Shown: in pieces, positions 45,797 to 58,064 of the stretch
How positions within the stretch are numbered: the first letter of the stretch is position 1
Layout of the letters: each line of letters begins with the position of its first letter
The notes under the pieces: model-generated
The model's input: only the letters and a program-made list of their open reading frames with translations
The model's database searches: none
What the model was told of the DNA's origin: nothing
Source of the DNA: Heterostelium album PN500
Taxonomy: Eukaryota; Evosea; Eumycetozoa; Acytosteliales; Acytosteliaceae
Direction: 5' to 3'
DNA: 64,000 nucleotides
Assembly: GCF_000004825.1 (NCBI RefSeq)
Contig: NW_008805092.1
Coordinates: forward strand, 372,001 to 436,000
Made by a program: the position numbers and the translations under genes

Positions 45797-48385
45797 GCAT
45801 GTGTGTTGTTGTTGTTGTTCTTTCTGTCTTGTCCAGTCAATTGATTGGTGCATTTGACACTTCTGTTCTGTTTATTTTATTTTATTTTATTTAATGAATT
45901 ATCTATCGTCATGTTGTACCGTGGAGGGTGAGATAAAGAGGTCAAATATGTTGTTTGAAAAACAAAAGATAGAATTTCCAGAAAAAGAATAACTAGTCGT
46001 TTTTAATATCTATCTTTTATCAATCTACTACTATTTATTGTTAGCAAAACAAAAACAACACAAACCACTCACTCAATTCTTAATAGTTGACCACTAGTGG
46101 TAGTGGTGGTCATTCAACCACACACTCATTCTCGCTCTCACCCACAAACAACACAACAACAAAAACAACACAAACACCTTTTTTACTCTCAAATCCATAC
46201 ACATTCAATATGGAAGTGGTATGCATTAATGATATTGTGGCATCATAAAAAAATAAAGTAAAAAAAAAAAAAAAACAACAACAACAACAACACATCCACA
46301 AAAGTTGATATACTTTATCCAGTATGCAGCTCCTCAACTATATATTTTTATATATATTTTAATATTGATGGTCTTGAATACATTATTATTATATCTACCC
46401 ACCCTCTGGATATTGATTTTGTAAATATTTGTTAATTTCAAGTGAATCAGTATTGCAGGCAATTCACAGAGCACATGCTATCTTTCAAAATAAATATAAA
46501 ATTGAATACATTTTTATCTAATAATAAAAATTCAATAGAATATTGATAACAATATTGATGTTGTTGTTAATAGATGTATATCTGTATCATAAATTTCATC
46601 CATCATCACAATAATAAAAAATAAATAAATAATATCTACATTACAATTCACAACCAGCCTTATTTTATTATTTATATTATTATAATTAAAATTATTTATT
46701 ATAATAATCAATTAATTGGGATTAAAGAAATATATAAATATTTAAGTTAGTTTAAATAGTAATAAAATTAATAATAAATAATAATAATAATAAATAACTG
46801 GCAGATAATATAATTATATTTTTCAAATCTATTTATAATTTGCTTTTTTTTTGTAACAACACTCAAATCACGATCATAAAGAAATTGGACCATTTTTTGT
46901 TTATCGAGTAAAAGTAAATAATTTAATAATAGTATATTATATTATCTTTAGTTTGTTATATCAGTGTCTGTCTTTGAAGTAAATTAAAATTTAATTTATC
47001 ATTATCATAAATTTTTTGTTCTGTTTTTGGTAGCTGGCTAACTCGTATGGTTAATTTACAACAACGACAACCAGATCCACCACCAGACGAACAAAAGAGT
47101 AAAACAACCAAACAGAAAACAGAAAAAACAAAAAATCAATTTCTGTCAGTTTTTTTTTGGTTTTTAATGAAGTACTGTCAAATTAAATTAATATCTATCT
47201 CATCTGAGAACAACAATCGTATTTTTATTTTTATTTTTTTTGTAATTCTCCGGTTGACTCAAAGCTGGGAGACCACGCAGAATTTTTCAATTTTGTTTTA
47301 TTTTTATTTTTTTTTTGTCAATTTTTTTTTTCAGTCGACTTCTGCAACGCTATTTTCGCACAGGCAACAACACACTTTAACCAATTATAATAATTCAAAT
47401 TGGATTCCTGTAATAGATTGAGTTGAATTGAATAATTGCGATCACAAAACATTTACATAACATAACAGAATACATACATTACATAACAGGAATATATAAA
47501 TATAAGAATAATAATAACTAATTGTTTATTTCGAATATTCATTGAAAGTACAAACAAACAAATATTTAACATTTGATATAAAGATTTATATTATTAGTAC
47601 TATTAGAAGTAGGTAGCTCAACATTGTAATTACAATGTTTTAGTAGTTAGTAGTAGCAGTAGCAACAACAGCATTTAGAGTAGTAGTAGCAGCAGAATTA
47701 GTTAGCTATTAGTTAATTGGATATCAAATGCAATTTATAAAAATCGGCTATTAAATTTAAAATCATAATAATAATATGATTAACAACAACACGACAGCAA
47801 ATACAATAATGCAAATTGGCAGTGTTTTTGTAATTATATCAATATTTTTAGATAGATGTATTTAAAAATGCGTTTTTTTGTTTTTGTTATTTCTTTCTTT
47901 TGTTGCAATTCAATCAATTGTAAACTTATAGCATCTTAGAGATACGATAAACGATAGGCGATAGTCAATAGCAGTTTTATTACATAAACAACCAACCAAC
48001 TATCTTTTTTTTTTTAAACAAAAAACCACCTTTTTTTATGTTTGTTTAAAAACAACAAACAAACAAACAACAAACCAATCACATAACTTTGACCAACCAG
48101 AAGAAACATTTATTTGTTTTTAGTTCTAAAGATTATTAGATTATATTGTTATAAGATTATAAAGATTATAATTTTATAAGATTATTTCAAGATTTTAAAG
48201 ATAATAATCTATATTTAAATATTTGGATGTTCATTTCTTGTACAAATACTGTATGCATATGCACATACAATTAGTTTTGTTAATTATTTACTTTTCTGTT
48301 CTGGTGGTGGTTGTTGTTGTTGTTGTAACAGCATTTTTATTATAATACAATATCTATAGATAAAATTTGGTGGACCACCACTACC

Positions 48386-48412
48386 TTTTTTTTTTTTTTT
48401 TTTTTTTTTTTT
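48386..48412 (+). repeat. Poly(T) tract, 27 bases
   Basis: Uninterrupted T run, the longest homopolymer in the gene-free region. Confidence 0.95.
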
Positions 48413-50164
48413 GTTTTTACCTATTTGTAGTATATTGCAATGAGAGTTGGTCTCGTACTACTATCACTCTTCAAATTAATTAATGTATATACATGTGGTG
48501 TGCATTCTCAATTCTACACTGAATTTGAGCGCCACTCCATTACCAAATAAAAATATATTATCACCTGCGTTTGCTGTCTATTTGATGTTGTCATTGAGAG
48601 AATGTTTTTATATAAAAACAAACATGACTTTAGTATTATGATTCATTTCTATTTAAACCAAAAAAAAATAAAAAATAATACAAAACAACAAACATAGTAT
48701 TGTATATAATCCCAATTATCTTTTCTCTCTCTCTCTCACTCTCACCCCCATAAGTAATAACTCTAAGATCAGTCAAAGTTTACCAAACAACATCTCTACT
48801 ACATTTATCCTGTGGATAAAAATAAAACAAACAAAAAACTAAAATCGAGCCACTCTCCGCATACATACATATTTTCATAATTTACACGCTGCAGTAACAG
48901 CCAAATTCTGCTATCATCTCATCATCATCATTCATCAAAACATTATTATTGTTAACAATTAACATTGATATATTTTTATACATATTACACACACAGCACA
49001 TCCACACACCGACAAACAAAACTGTGTGGTGTGGTTATCAGAGTGTGTGTGATAACCGTGTTTTTTCTTGGTGTGTATTTGTGTGTGTATTGTTATATTG
49101 ATATATAAATGTAGAAATGTGTGTTTATTGTTGAGAAACAATGAATACTGGACACTGGTACTAAGTAATAATAATTTCAATTGTTCTGTTTTGTTTTGTT
49201 TATTTATATAATATGTTTTTTGTTGTTGTTATACATATTTTTGTTATTGTTTGTTTAGTTTATTCAATCAACTTTTATTCGTTATAAAAATAATTATAAA
49301 AAACAAAAAACAAAACAAAAAAATCAAAAATTTAATTAAATGATTATTATTATTATTATTATATGTTATTAATAATAATAATAGTGTAGTGTAGTTACAA
49401 TACATCTTTTTATTGTTTTGTGTATTTATTGCTGCTGCTGTTTCTCTTTCACACTACACAACAACAACAACCAGTCAATTAATTGGTTCCAATAAGTTGT
49501 TTTGAATCACCAAAAAAGAAAAACAAACAAAAAATCATAATAATAATAATAATAATTGAATTCATACTTTTATGTTTATTAATAGTTGTTCTTGTTCTGT
49601 TTCTTCACTTACTTTTTCCTATTTATTTATTTATTTATTTATTTATTTATTAATAATATAATTGGATATAATTGACTAATTTAAATATTTATTGTTATAT
49701 CAAAACAACAGTGGTTCCATCCAACTATTATAATAGATTTTAGCTTGGAGATAAGAAGATAGAGATATAGGACAATATTAATATATCAACAAAAACAACA
49801 ACAACATTACAGCATTAACAATAGATTGGTTCTTTTACCCATTACACAAGTTATATACTATTATATTACAAATCATCAACAACATCACATTTTCAGAGAC
49901 GTCTTTTCTTTTTAGTTTAGTAATTTCTTTGAAAGCCGACACTCATATACCAACAACAACAAGCATAATAGTTTTATTTACATTTGGTTTTCCAATTCAA
50001 GATAGAAAAACAAAATACATTTTCAAAGAAGACTATACCAAATATATAAATTCAGAGAGAGAAACTGAGACATCAACAACAACAACAAGGAAGGAAACAA
50101 CAATATAAAACTAAACAACAAGCCAACTTGAAATAATACAACGACAATAAGATAAGCAGCAGAC

Positions 50165-53100
50165 ATGTCGGATCACGGTAGCGATAGAGATAGGGATCGA
50201 CATGACCGACATGACAGAGAGCGTGAGCGTGACAGAGATCGCGAAAGAGAAAGAGACAGAGACAGAGAACGCGATAGAGAGCGTGAAAGAGACAGAGAGA
50301 GAGAACGTGACAGAGACAGACACGACAGAGAGCGCGAGCGTGAAAAAGAGCGTGAGCGTGAACGTGAGCGAGAACGTGAGAGACACGAGCGAGACAGACA
50401 CGACAAAGAAAGCAGACATCACGACAAAGAAAGAGATCGTCATGACAAAGACGGCAGACATCACGACAAGTACGATAAATACTCAACCAGTGCTCCCATC
50501 ACCGAAAAGAAGTCAAAGAAGTATCCAAGTATAGCCGATCAATACGAACTGAAAGAGACCATCGGAAAGGGTGGTAGTGGTTCCGTTTACCGCGCAATAT
50601 GTCTCGCCAACAAAGATATAGTAGCTATTAAAATTATAGATTTAGAACATTGCAAAAATATATCATTAGATGAATTAAGAGTATGTTGTTACTATCAAAA
50701 ACAAAAAGATGAATCATGGGAGTTGGATATTAACATTTATCTTTTTTTTTTTTTTTATCTTTCAATTCAATTCTGTAGAAAGAGATTCAAGCAATGAGTT
50801 TGTGTCATCATCCAAATGTGGTTGCTTATCATACTAGTTTCGTACATAATGAATCGCTTTGGGTGGTTATGGACTATCTGTCGGCTGGTTCCTGTTCGGA
50901 TATTATGAGATTTGCATTTCCACATGGTTTCGAAGAGAATGTTATCGCCACTATTCTGAGGGAGACGTTGAAGGCGATCTCCTACTTCCACAAGACCGGT
51001 AGAATCCACCGTGATATCAAAGCCGGCAATATTATTATCGACTCCACCGGAAATGTGCAGTTGTCCGACTTTGGTGTCAGTGCAACTCTCATCGACACTG
51101 GTGAAACCAGCCGTAACACTTTTGTCGGTACACCTTGCTGGATGGCACCCGAGGTCATGGAGCAGGTCTCGTACGACTACGCCGTCGATATCTGGTCGTT
51201 TGGTATTACCGCACTCGAGCTGGCCAAAGGACGTGCGCCATTCTCTGAGTATCCACCGATGAAGGTGCTACTCATGACACTCCAATCGCCACCTCCACAA
51301 CTCGATTCCGACGGTGAGTCAAAGTGGACACACTCCTTCAAGGATCTGGTCGAGCGTTGTCTTCAGAAGGATCCGGCCAAGCGTCCGCACCCTCTGAAGC
51401 TACTGGAACACAAGTTTTTCAAACACGCTAAAAAGCCGGAATATATAGTACAGAACGTCCTCTCGAAACTGCCGCCATTGGGCGAGCGCTACAAGATGCT
51501 CTCACAGGACACCAACTTTGCCATGCTGAGAAACACATCGTCGCCACACTTGAACACCTCCAATAGCAACTCGACCGATGAATGGATCTTCCCAGAGACC
51601 AAAGACGAGGAGGACAACTTTGGATTCACCGGTACCGGTGCCCACAACACTCCAGCGCAGTCACCGCTGCCCACACCCATCGTCACACCATCGACATCGC
51701 CCAGTCAAACACCGAACCCAAGCCGAACACCAACACCGACACCCTCTGCCAGTGCCACATCGAATGCATCGTCTGCACTCTCTCAATCCAATGGTGTCTC
51801 CAACAACAACGGTCTCTCACGATCGGTTGCCACTGCATCACACCACCACCAACACCAACAACACCACTCACTGCACGCACAAAACAATCTCTCTATTAGT
51901 GTTCCAAATCCCATGTCTTCAGTAAACATTAATAAGTTGACTGAAGATGTTTCACCGCCTAAAGTATCGCCAAAACCACCAACATCACACTCAACATCGT
52001 CGTCGACCTCCACTTTGCCATCATTAATTACAACCTCACCGAAAATCAGTTCAATCAATTCCGTCCCCGATATTTCCAGTCATCCTTCATCGACGGTCTC
52101 ACTGACATCACTGTCCACTTCAAAGCCTCCATCACCTTCCTCCGAAAAAGAAGTTGGTATCCTCAACTCCACTGCCATTCTCACTCGTAGCAGCAGCAAC
52201 GCAGTCAACAAGAAACCTTCCGACAACTCCAGACAATCGTCGCGTGCCTCCTCGCTTTCCGACTCGCACTCTGACGGCTCCTACTCAAGCTCCGACGAAT
52301 ATGTTTCCTCACATCGTTACGAGTCAGAGTCGAGCTCCAAGAAGAACAAAGTCCGTAGTCGTCAAAAGAAGGAGAAACACCGTGACAAGGAGAGAGAGAA
52401 AGATAGAGACAGAAAGCGTGATAGAGACAAGTCAAGATCAAGAGACAGAAGAGACAGAGATAGATATGTAGATAGAGATAGAAGCCGTTCAAGGTCAAGA
52501 TCGAGAAGCAATCACAGCAGTTATCGTGACCGCGACAGATCGCGATCGAGAAGCAGAAGAAGCGATCGTGACCGGGACAGAGACAGAAGTCGTTCGAGAT
52601 CCAGAAGCCGAGATAGATCGAGAAGTCGTGATCGTCACAGAGACAGATCCAGAACAAGATCGAGAAGCAGAAGCAGAAGAAGCGATCGTGACCGTGATAG
52701 AGACAGAAGTCGTTCGAGATCCAGAAGTCGTGATCGTGATCGTTCCAAATCGAGAAGTCGTGATCGTTCCAGATCAACCAGTCGTTCGCGTGACCGTTCC
52801 AGATCCAACGGTCGCAGAAACAAATCGCGTGAGAGAAACAGAAGTAGAAACAGAAGAAGTCACCGTAATGACCGTGAGCGTGATCGTCACGACGACTCGA
52901 CCGATTCCGACAAGGAGTACCACAAACTTTCGTCGTCTTCGTCATCGCTGAAACACAAATCCAAGAGAAAATCGACCGACAAGATTCAAACCAAGCTCGT
53001 CAAGCAAGCGCAACACATCTCCTACCTGGAAGACAAGATCGCCACCCTGACCAACTGGGTTCAGAATCAACAACAAATCACACAGCACGCAATGACCTCG

Positions 53101-53295
53101 CCAACAACAGATCCAACTATTATTAACAAACTACAAACACAACTGGATACACTCCACAGTGAGAATACTCTACTGCGTAGCGAAAACCACCAATTGAAGA
53201 ATCTTGTTGGAAGCACGGGCAGCGGCTCCACCTCATCCATCTCAAGTTCAACAACCAGCAGCCCACTCAAATATAGTTCCAATATAGAGAAATAA
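50165..53295 (+). CDS. STE20-family kinase, Fray/OSR1-SPAK type, with charged and RS-like tails
   Basis: Two exons (50165-50680, 50779-53295); 1010 residues. The first ~105 residues are an alternating Arg-Asp/Arg-Glu/His tract. The kinase domain spans about residues 125-390: GKGGSGSVY, AIKII (Lys), HRDIKAGN, LSDFGVSA, and the T-loop NTFVGTPCWMAPEV followed by WSFGITALELA. Sequence after the domain (EYIVQNVLSKLPPLGERYKML) fits the Fray/OSR1 group, which in animals responds to WNK kinases and ion stress. A Ser/Thr/Pro-rich linker leads to a ~190-residue Arg-Ser/Arg-Asp tract (about 711-905), like splicing-factor RS domains, and a C-terminal coiled coil (about 925-990). I do not see the conserved C-terminal CCT domain of animal OSR1. 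Catalytic residues are all present, so it should be active. The 6.8-kb empty region lies immediately upstream. Confidence 0.9.
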
Positions 53296-53693
53296 CAAGA
53301 AATAATAATTTATATAAAACCATTAAATCAATAAACTCCTTTCCTATAAAAGGTTACCCACAATATTTGTAGTTTGGAGAAAAAACTTCAAAACAAATAT
53401 TTATACATTTAATTAAAAAAAAAAAATAGGTGTGTTTTTATTTGTCAAAAATTTTTCTGTTCAAGAGAATAAATCATTTGTAAATCTATTAAAAAGGGTC
53501 ATTTGAGATTCACCCCATTTTTGAAAGATTACACCCTAATTTAATCTTTTTTAAATCATTTAATAAATCTTTTTTTATTTAAACTTTTTGATAACAATAA
53601 ACCATCTAAAAAAAAAACATGATACCTTATTATTATTACTCATTAACATTAACAACATAAACAAAAACAATATAAACAACATACAAATAAATA
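53296..53693. other. Intergenic region, kinase / 14-3-3
   Basis: A 398-bp AT-rich spacer holding the 3' UTR of the kinase and the promoter of the 14-3-3 gene. Nothing else is seen. Confidence 0.6.
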
Positions 53694-54530
53694 ATGTCAA
53701 ATAAAGATAGATCATTAGCTATTTTAGCAGAAAAAGTTGAAAGATATGAAGGTATGTAAAAAAATGGAGGGCTATTATTAGAATTTTAAAAATATTTATT
53801 GATAATGGGATTGTTTTCATTCTAAAGATATGGTAAAAGCAGTTAGAAATATGGCAGAGTCAAATGTTGATTTATCCCGAGAAGATAGAATCCTTTTTGC
53901 AACTGCTTATAAAAATATAATTAGTAATAGCAGAGCATCATGGCGTCAACTATCGTCAATAGAGAAAAATGGAACTGAACCCGATGAGAAGGAAGTTGTC
54001 AAAGAGTATAGATTGTCTATTCAAAAGGAAATAACTGATATTTGCATTGAAGTGATTGGTTTGCTAGATGCCAATTTGATACCGTCAAGTCAGTCCGGCG
54101 AATCAAAGAATGCATATCTAAAGTTGAAAGGTGATTACTATAGATATCTATGTGAAATATCGGATGGCAACGCTTTGAAAACATTCATGGAGCTCTCTGA
54201 GAAGTTCTATGAAACTTCAACCATGGGATGTTTAGAACTCTCTGAAACCAATCCTACTAGACTTGGTCTAGCTCTTAGTTTTTCTGTTTTCTATTATGAA
54301 ATTAAAAAACATCCTCAAAAAGCTATCCTCATCGCCCAAAATTCTTTGGAGGGCGCTATTCAAAAGATTAGTCAACACACTGACGAATCTACTCTTGCAG
54401 AAACCACATTGCTTATTCAACTGTTGAGGGACAATTTAAATTTATGGATTTGTAAGTAATTTATTTTATCAAATTAATTATTTTTATTAATTTCATAACA
54501 ACTTTTTATTAAAATACAGGTACTGTATAA
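53694..54530 (+). CDS. Divergent 14-3-3 protein
   Basis: Three exons (53694-53751, 53828-54451, 54520-54530); 230 residues. The fold is complete from LAEKVERYEDMVKAVRNM to LLRDNLNLW. The phosphate-binding triad is conserved: Lys and Arg in YKNIISNSRASWRQLSSIE, and Arg-Tyr in LKGDYYRYLCEI. The signature GLALxFSVFYYEI is present, but the Asn that normally contacts the bound phosphopeptide (Asn173 of human zeta) is Ser. The C-terminus stops at NLWICTV, lacking the acidic tail of typical 14-3-3s. These proteins dimerise and bind phosphoserine/phosphothreonine partners. The conserved groove argues that it is functional; the divergence argues for a specialised paralogue, not the main housekeeping one. 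The tiny last exon rests on a GTAAGT...ACAG intron; without splicing the protein would end one residue differently. Confidence 0.88.
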
Positions 54531-55792
54531 TATCGATTTGAATAAATTTGACACCGGGATAAAAAAAGTTTTTAAGCTACTACAGGAAATACTTCTTTTA
54601 TTAGTAGATAAAAGTAAAAATAAATAGTTTAATTTTTCAATAATTTGAAAAGTCTGAAATTGATTTTTTGATTTACAAATAAATCCTATGCATTGACATT
54701 TGATTCTCTAAAATAGGAATATAAAATAGGAGAATCAAATAAAAAATTATACAAATTTATTATTTTAAAATATTTTTATTTATTTATAAAAAGTATTTTC
54801 ATATCATTGAAAAATATCTTTTGGATTTTCTCAAATTCTCAGAAATAACAATGGTTTTTATACTGAGATCAAAAAAAATATTGAGTTCGGAAAATCCCTC
54901 AACACTACAGATAGGCAAAGGGTAACCAATATAGAGACAGATCATGATGGTGATAACCAATCTAGGTTTAACTATGTTCAATCCATTCTAATGTATTATT
55001 GTAGTTAAACCCACTAAACATTTCAAATTATCATCATCACACTCAAATTAATGCATTGTTTATTTCAATGATTGTTTGTATCGCTATAATATGTGAATAG
55101 AAAATACACTGAAACGAATCCGATTGTAAAAGTATATAGGTAACTTTCATCACCTAATTGTAAACAACATTAGCGTATACGTTTTCGACACCAACTATAA
55201 AATTTATTCCTTATGACTTAAATGGTGGCAATCCTTTTCATTAAATCTGAAAGGGTATAATCACCAGGAAATTTATAGAATTTCCTTTGACATAAAAATC
55301 TTGACTTGTATTTTTTTTTTAAACCATATATTACTGTTAGTGAGAGTCCCTTTATCTTCATATATAGATATTCCATAGTGATGATGTCACGAAAATAAAT
55401 AATAGATGAGGAACTAAGTTCTAAACTAACCCAGCAATGAATTCTTTGTATAAGTGGAATTTTTGGAATAATGTTTGAGTTTTATAGTTAAAAAACTCTT
55501 TTATCTGTATTTGGTTTGATATTATTATTAAAGAAAATATTTTTGAACAGGGAATAAGAAAAAAAAATTAAAAAATTTAAAATAACTTTTTTAACTAAGG
55601 TAAAGTTAATCTAAAAAAATATTTTCTTTGAAGGTTAAAACTTCAATCAATTTGTTCAATTAGTTTATGCTGCTCTAAGTGAGATTATCAATGTTACTAG
55701 TAGAGAACCAATGAATAATAATTAAAGTTATATAAGATTTTTATTTAAAACTATTTTTAATTTCTAAATTTGAATTTAAAATATTTATTTAT
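54531..55792. other. Intergenic region, 1.3 kb
   Basis: AT-rich spacer downstream of both the 14-3-3 gene and the broken methyltransferase copy 2, which converge. Some less AT-rich stretches (54880-54970, 55180-55280) have no open frame that I can support. They may be decayed sequence. Confidence 0.5.
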
Positions 55793-57046
55793 TTATATTT
55801 TTGAATTGTACCAATATAAATCGTAACAACAACTATTAGGAGTCAGAAAACCGATTCTTTCGTGAGTACTTAGAGGATTCTCTCTTGTTCCAAAAAGCTT
55901 GAAACCTTGTTCTCTGAGAGCAACGATTATTTTGGCCCACTCCAAATGAGTTTGAACATTATGGGTACCCCAGAAATGGATCTCGAAGGTGAGCATCTTG
56001 ACTTTCTTGAGAATACCACTATTGACCCATTGTTTGAGAATTGGCCACTCATTTCCTTCGATAGTCCGATCTTTAAAAAGTCCAAATATTCAACTTTGAA
56101 TCTCTTCATGAGAGTTTCTAAAGTGTATACTTCCCAGACTTGCTTTGAACTTCCTCCGTACTCCTTTCCTTCAAAGGTCTGGGTATCTTTATCAGCAATA
56201 CCTATTTTCCAAAAATTATTTAAATCACTTCTCTTTTGACTCTCCATCGACATTGAAGGATCAAAGCTTTCTGTAATATTATTTTTAAAGAAAAGAAGTA
56301 TTTATTAATATTTGATAAACATTTTTATTAAATAGATGATTATTATTTTTCTAATATATATATAAAAGTATATTTGTTTAAAAAAAATAAAAATTATTTT
56401 TTATCTAAAACAATATTATATAAACAAAATTAAAAACTAATATAGAATAAAAAAACTTACCAACTTTACAACCAAGCTTTGTCAATTCATCATCAAAAGT
56501 AAAATCATTTGCAATACCGAATGAAAATACTTGACATTGATTTGATCGGTTAACATGCCACTTGTCAGAATCTTGGCAAATCTTCCACGATCCTTCACCA
56601 GGAACAGCATTTACTGTGCCACCTCCAAGTACCTTGTACGAGTTACATTTACCATCCTCGAATAAAACAGAATTTAATAGAAGAGATCCTACTTCTGCAC
56701 TTTGTTCCTCGGTATAGTCTTTATATAATTTATTCTTCATAACTTGGACAAAGGCTTCACTAATATTATTATTATCAACTAGTTGATTCTTTAATTGTGG
56801 AATAAAAATATTTTGATCAATTCTTTCTATTTTCTTCATTTGCTCTTCATTATTATCTTTGATTTCTTTGATATGGGTAATCAAGACATTCAAAGTATTC
56901 TTTAAAGTCTCTTGATCTTTTGTAATTTTTTCTATACCATATGTTACATCTGTTTTTGAATTGGCAGAGGTAATATAAATACTTGAACTAATTATTGTAA
57001 CAAGAATAACAGAAAAAATTAATATTAATAAGTTATTTCTATTCAT
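55793..57046 (-). pseudogene. METTL24/FkbM-like methyltransferase copy 2, frameshifted
   Basis: Same two-exon layout as the intact copy at 35.8 kb: exon 1 57046-56461 and exon 2 56270-55793, with the same intron position and phase. Exon 1 is fully open and encodes a membrane anchor, a longer coiled stem and GSWKICQDSDKWHV...CQVFSFGIANDFTFDDE. In exon 2 the sequence equivalent to KMDIEGNEWPIL has two extra bases near 56060-56070. The frame is therefore lost exactly at the DxEGxEW motif. The remainder (MLTFEIHFWGTHNVQTHLEW...DLYWYNSKI) stays open in the shifted frame to a normal stop. The rest of exon 2 is otherwise well kept, so the break is recent or a sequencing/assembly error. If real, the protein loses its C-terminal third. 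Confidence 0.72.
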
Positions 57047-57845
57047 AACTATATATATTTAAATAATATAAATAAACTACAACAAAATTTCTTTAAATAA
57101 AAATTAAAAAACTATTTAAACAATAAGGCCAGTAATACTCAATAGATTTTACACCATACTGTACTGTGATTTTTTATAATAATCAAAAAAAAATATTTTT
57201 CCTTATTTTTTTTAATCGTTCATGGAATAAGGAAAGGCTCGCTCTCAGTATTAAAGAGATCAACCTACGTAGTCAATTTTAAATCGATATAACTGGAAAA
57301 AAACACAACAATAAAAATATTTATTTTTTAAAAAAATAACAAAACAATCTACTTGAAAATCACATCAAATTTTCATCTGGACATTACTTTGATGGACTAG
57401 ATTTTTTTTTTGTTTTGTTAAATCTAAAAATGGGCGAAATTGGCCCACGTTGCTGTGGATCCTCCATCTATTTTTTTGTTTTTTGTTTTTTTTTTTCAAA
57501 ACGTGGCAGGAATAACGTAAATTTAATATGGCACCAAAGAGGGGAGATTTTTTTCAACTCAAAAAAAAAATAAATCCCAGAAAATAAAAAAATAGAAAAT
57601 GTTATGCAAAATTTGTGTCTATTTATTTTTTTTTGAGATTTTTTTTTTTTTTTTTTTAAAAAATTTTATTTATTAAAATTATTTATTTAAATAAAAAAAG
57701 GATAATAATAATTCAGTTTAAAAAAAAAATTATCCCCAAAAAAAAAAAATTATTTGATGATTATTTAGTATACCATTCTGAACTTTGTCTAATTAAATCG
57801 TTTTATTAATTATATTACTTTATATTAAAAGTTATAAAATTAGAT
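57047..57845. other. Intergenic region, homopolymer-rich
   Basis: AT-rich spacer with many A and T runs of 8-20 bases. A slightly GC-richer patch lies at 57425-57545. No gene is supported. Confidence 0.6.
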
Positions 57846-58064
57846 TTATTTTAATACATCATAGAAATATTGGAGAGTTGAAATAGATTTGTACATCTTC
57901 GCATTCGATCGTGCTGAAAATTTTAAAAAAATAGGTGGATGATTTTCAAGTATATCTTTACTTAAAGTTCTCTTTAAATATGATTTCACATTACCATTGG
58001 GCTGGCAAATATAGAAAACATTGGTGTTTTCATTGAACAGAACTTCGATGGGACAATGAGGAGT
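57846..58064 (-). pseudogene. Orphan C-terminal coding fragment
   Basis: A 72-codon minus-strand frame without an ATG start. It reads TPHCPIEVLFNENTNVFYIC, then ...NGNVKSYLKRTLSKDIL, and ends ISTLQYFYDVLK and a stop. Residue mix and codon choice look like real protein, unlike the low-complexity DNA around it. The frame is closed on the 5' side by TAA at 58065-58067, and no usable acceptor AG lies inside it. I do not recognise the family. It is most likely the tail of a dead gene or an exon whose neighbours are lost. Confidence 0.35.

Larger units (their letters stand above)
43346..50164. other. 6.8-kb region without a convincing gene
   Basis: The longest gene-free stretch in the window. No reading frame has credible composition; the best (47047-47421) is low-complexity and unlike any family. 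It is a mosaic of A/T homopolymers (27 Ts at 48386-48412), CAA/TTG trinucleotide runs, (TTTA)n at 49620-49650, a polypyrimidine tract (45051-45115) and an 18-bp palindrome (45779-45796). CTGATCAGCTA occurs twice (44251 and 45330). The many CAACAA runs resemble transcribed leader DNA in this lineage. It could be a very large regulatory region for the kinase gene at 50165, a long non-coding transcript or undetected small exons. Confidence 0.55.

Noticed and set aside
47047-47421. 124-residue frame in the gene-free region
   Set aside because: Composition is Phe/Gln/Thr low complexity, it spans T-run spacer DNA, and no domain is visible.
51489-52945. Antisense and shifted frames within the kinase gene
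   Set aside because: They are shadows of the Ser/Thr/Pro and RS-coding repeats; the kinase frame explains the region.
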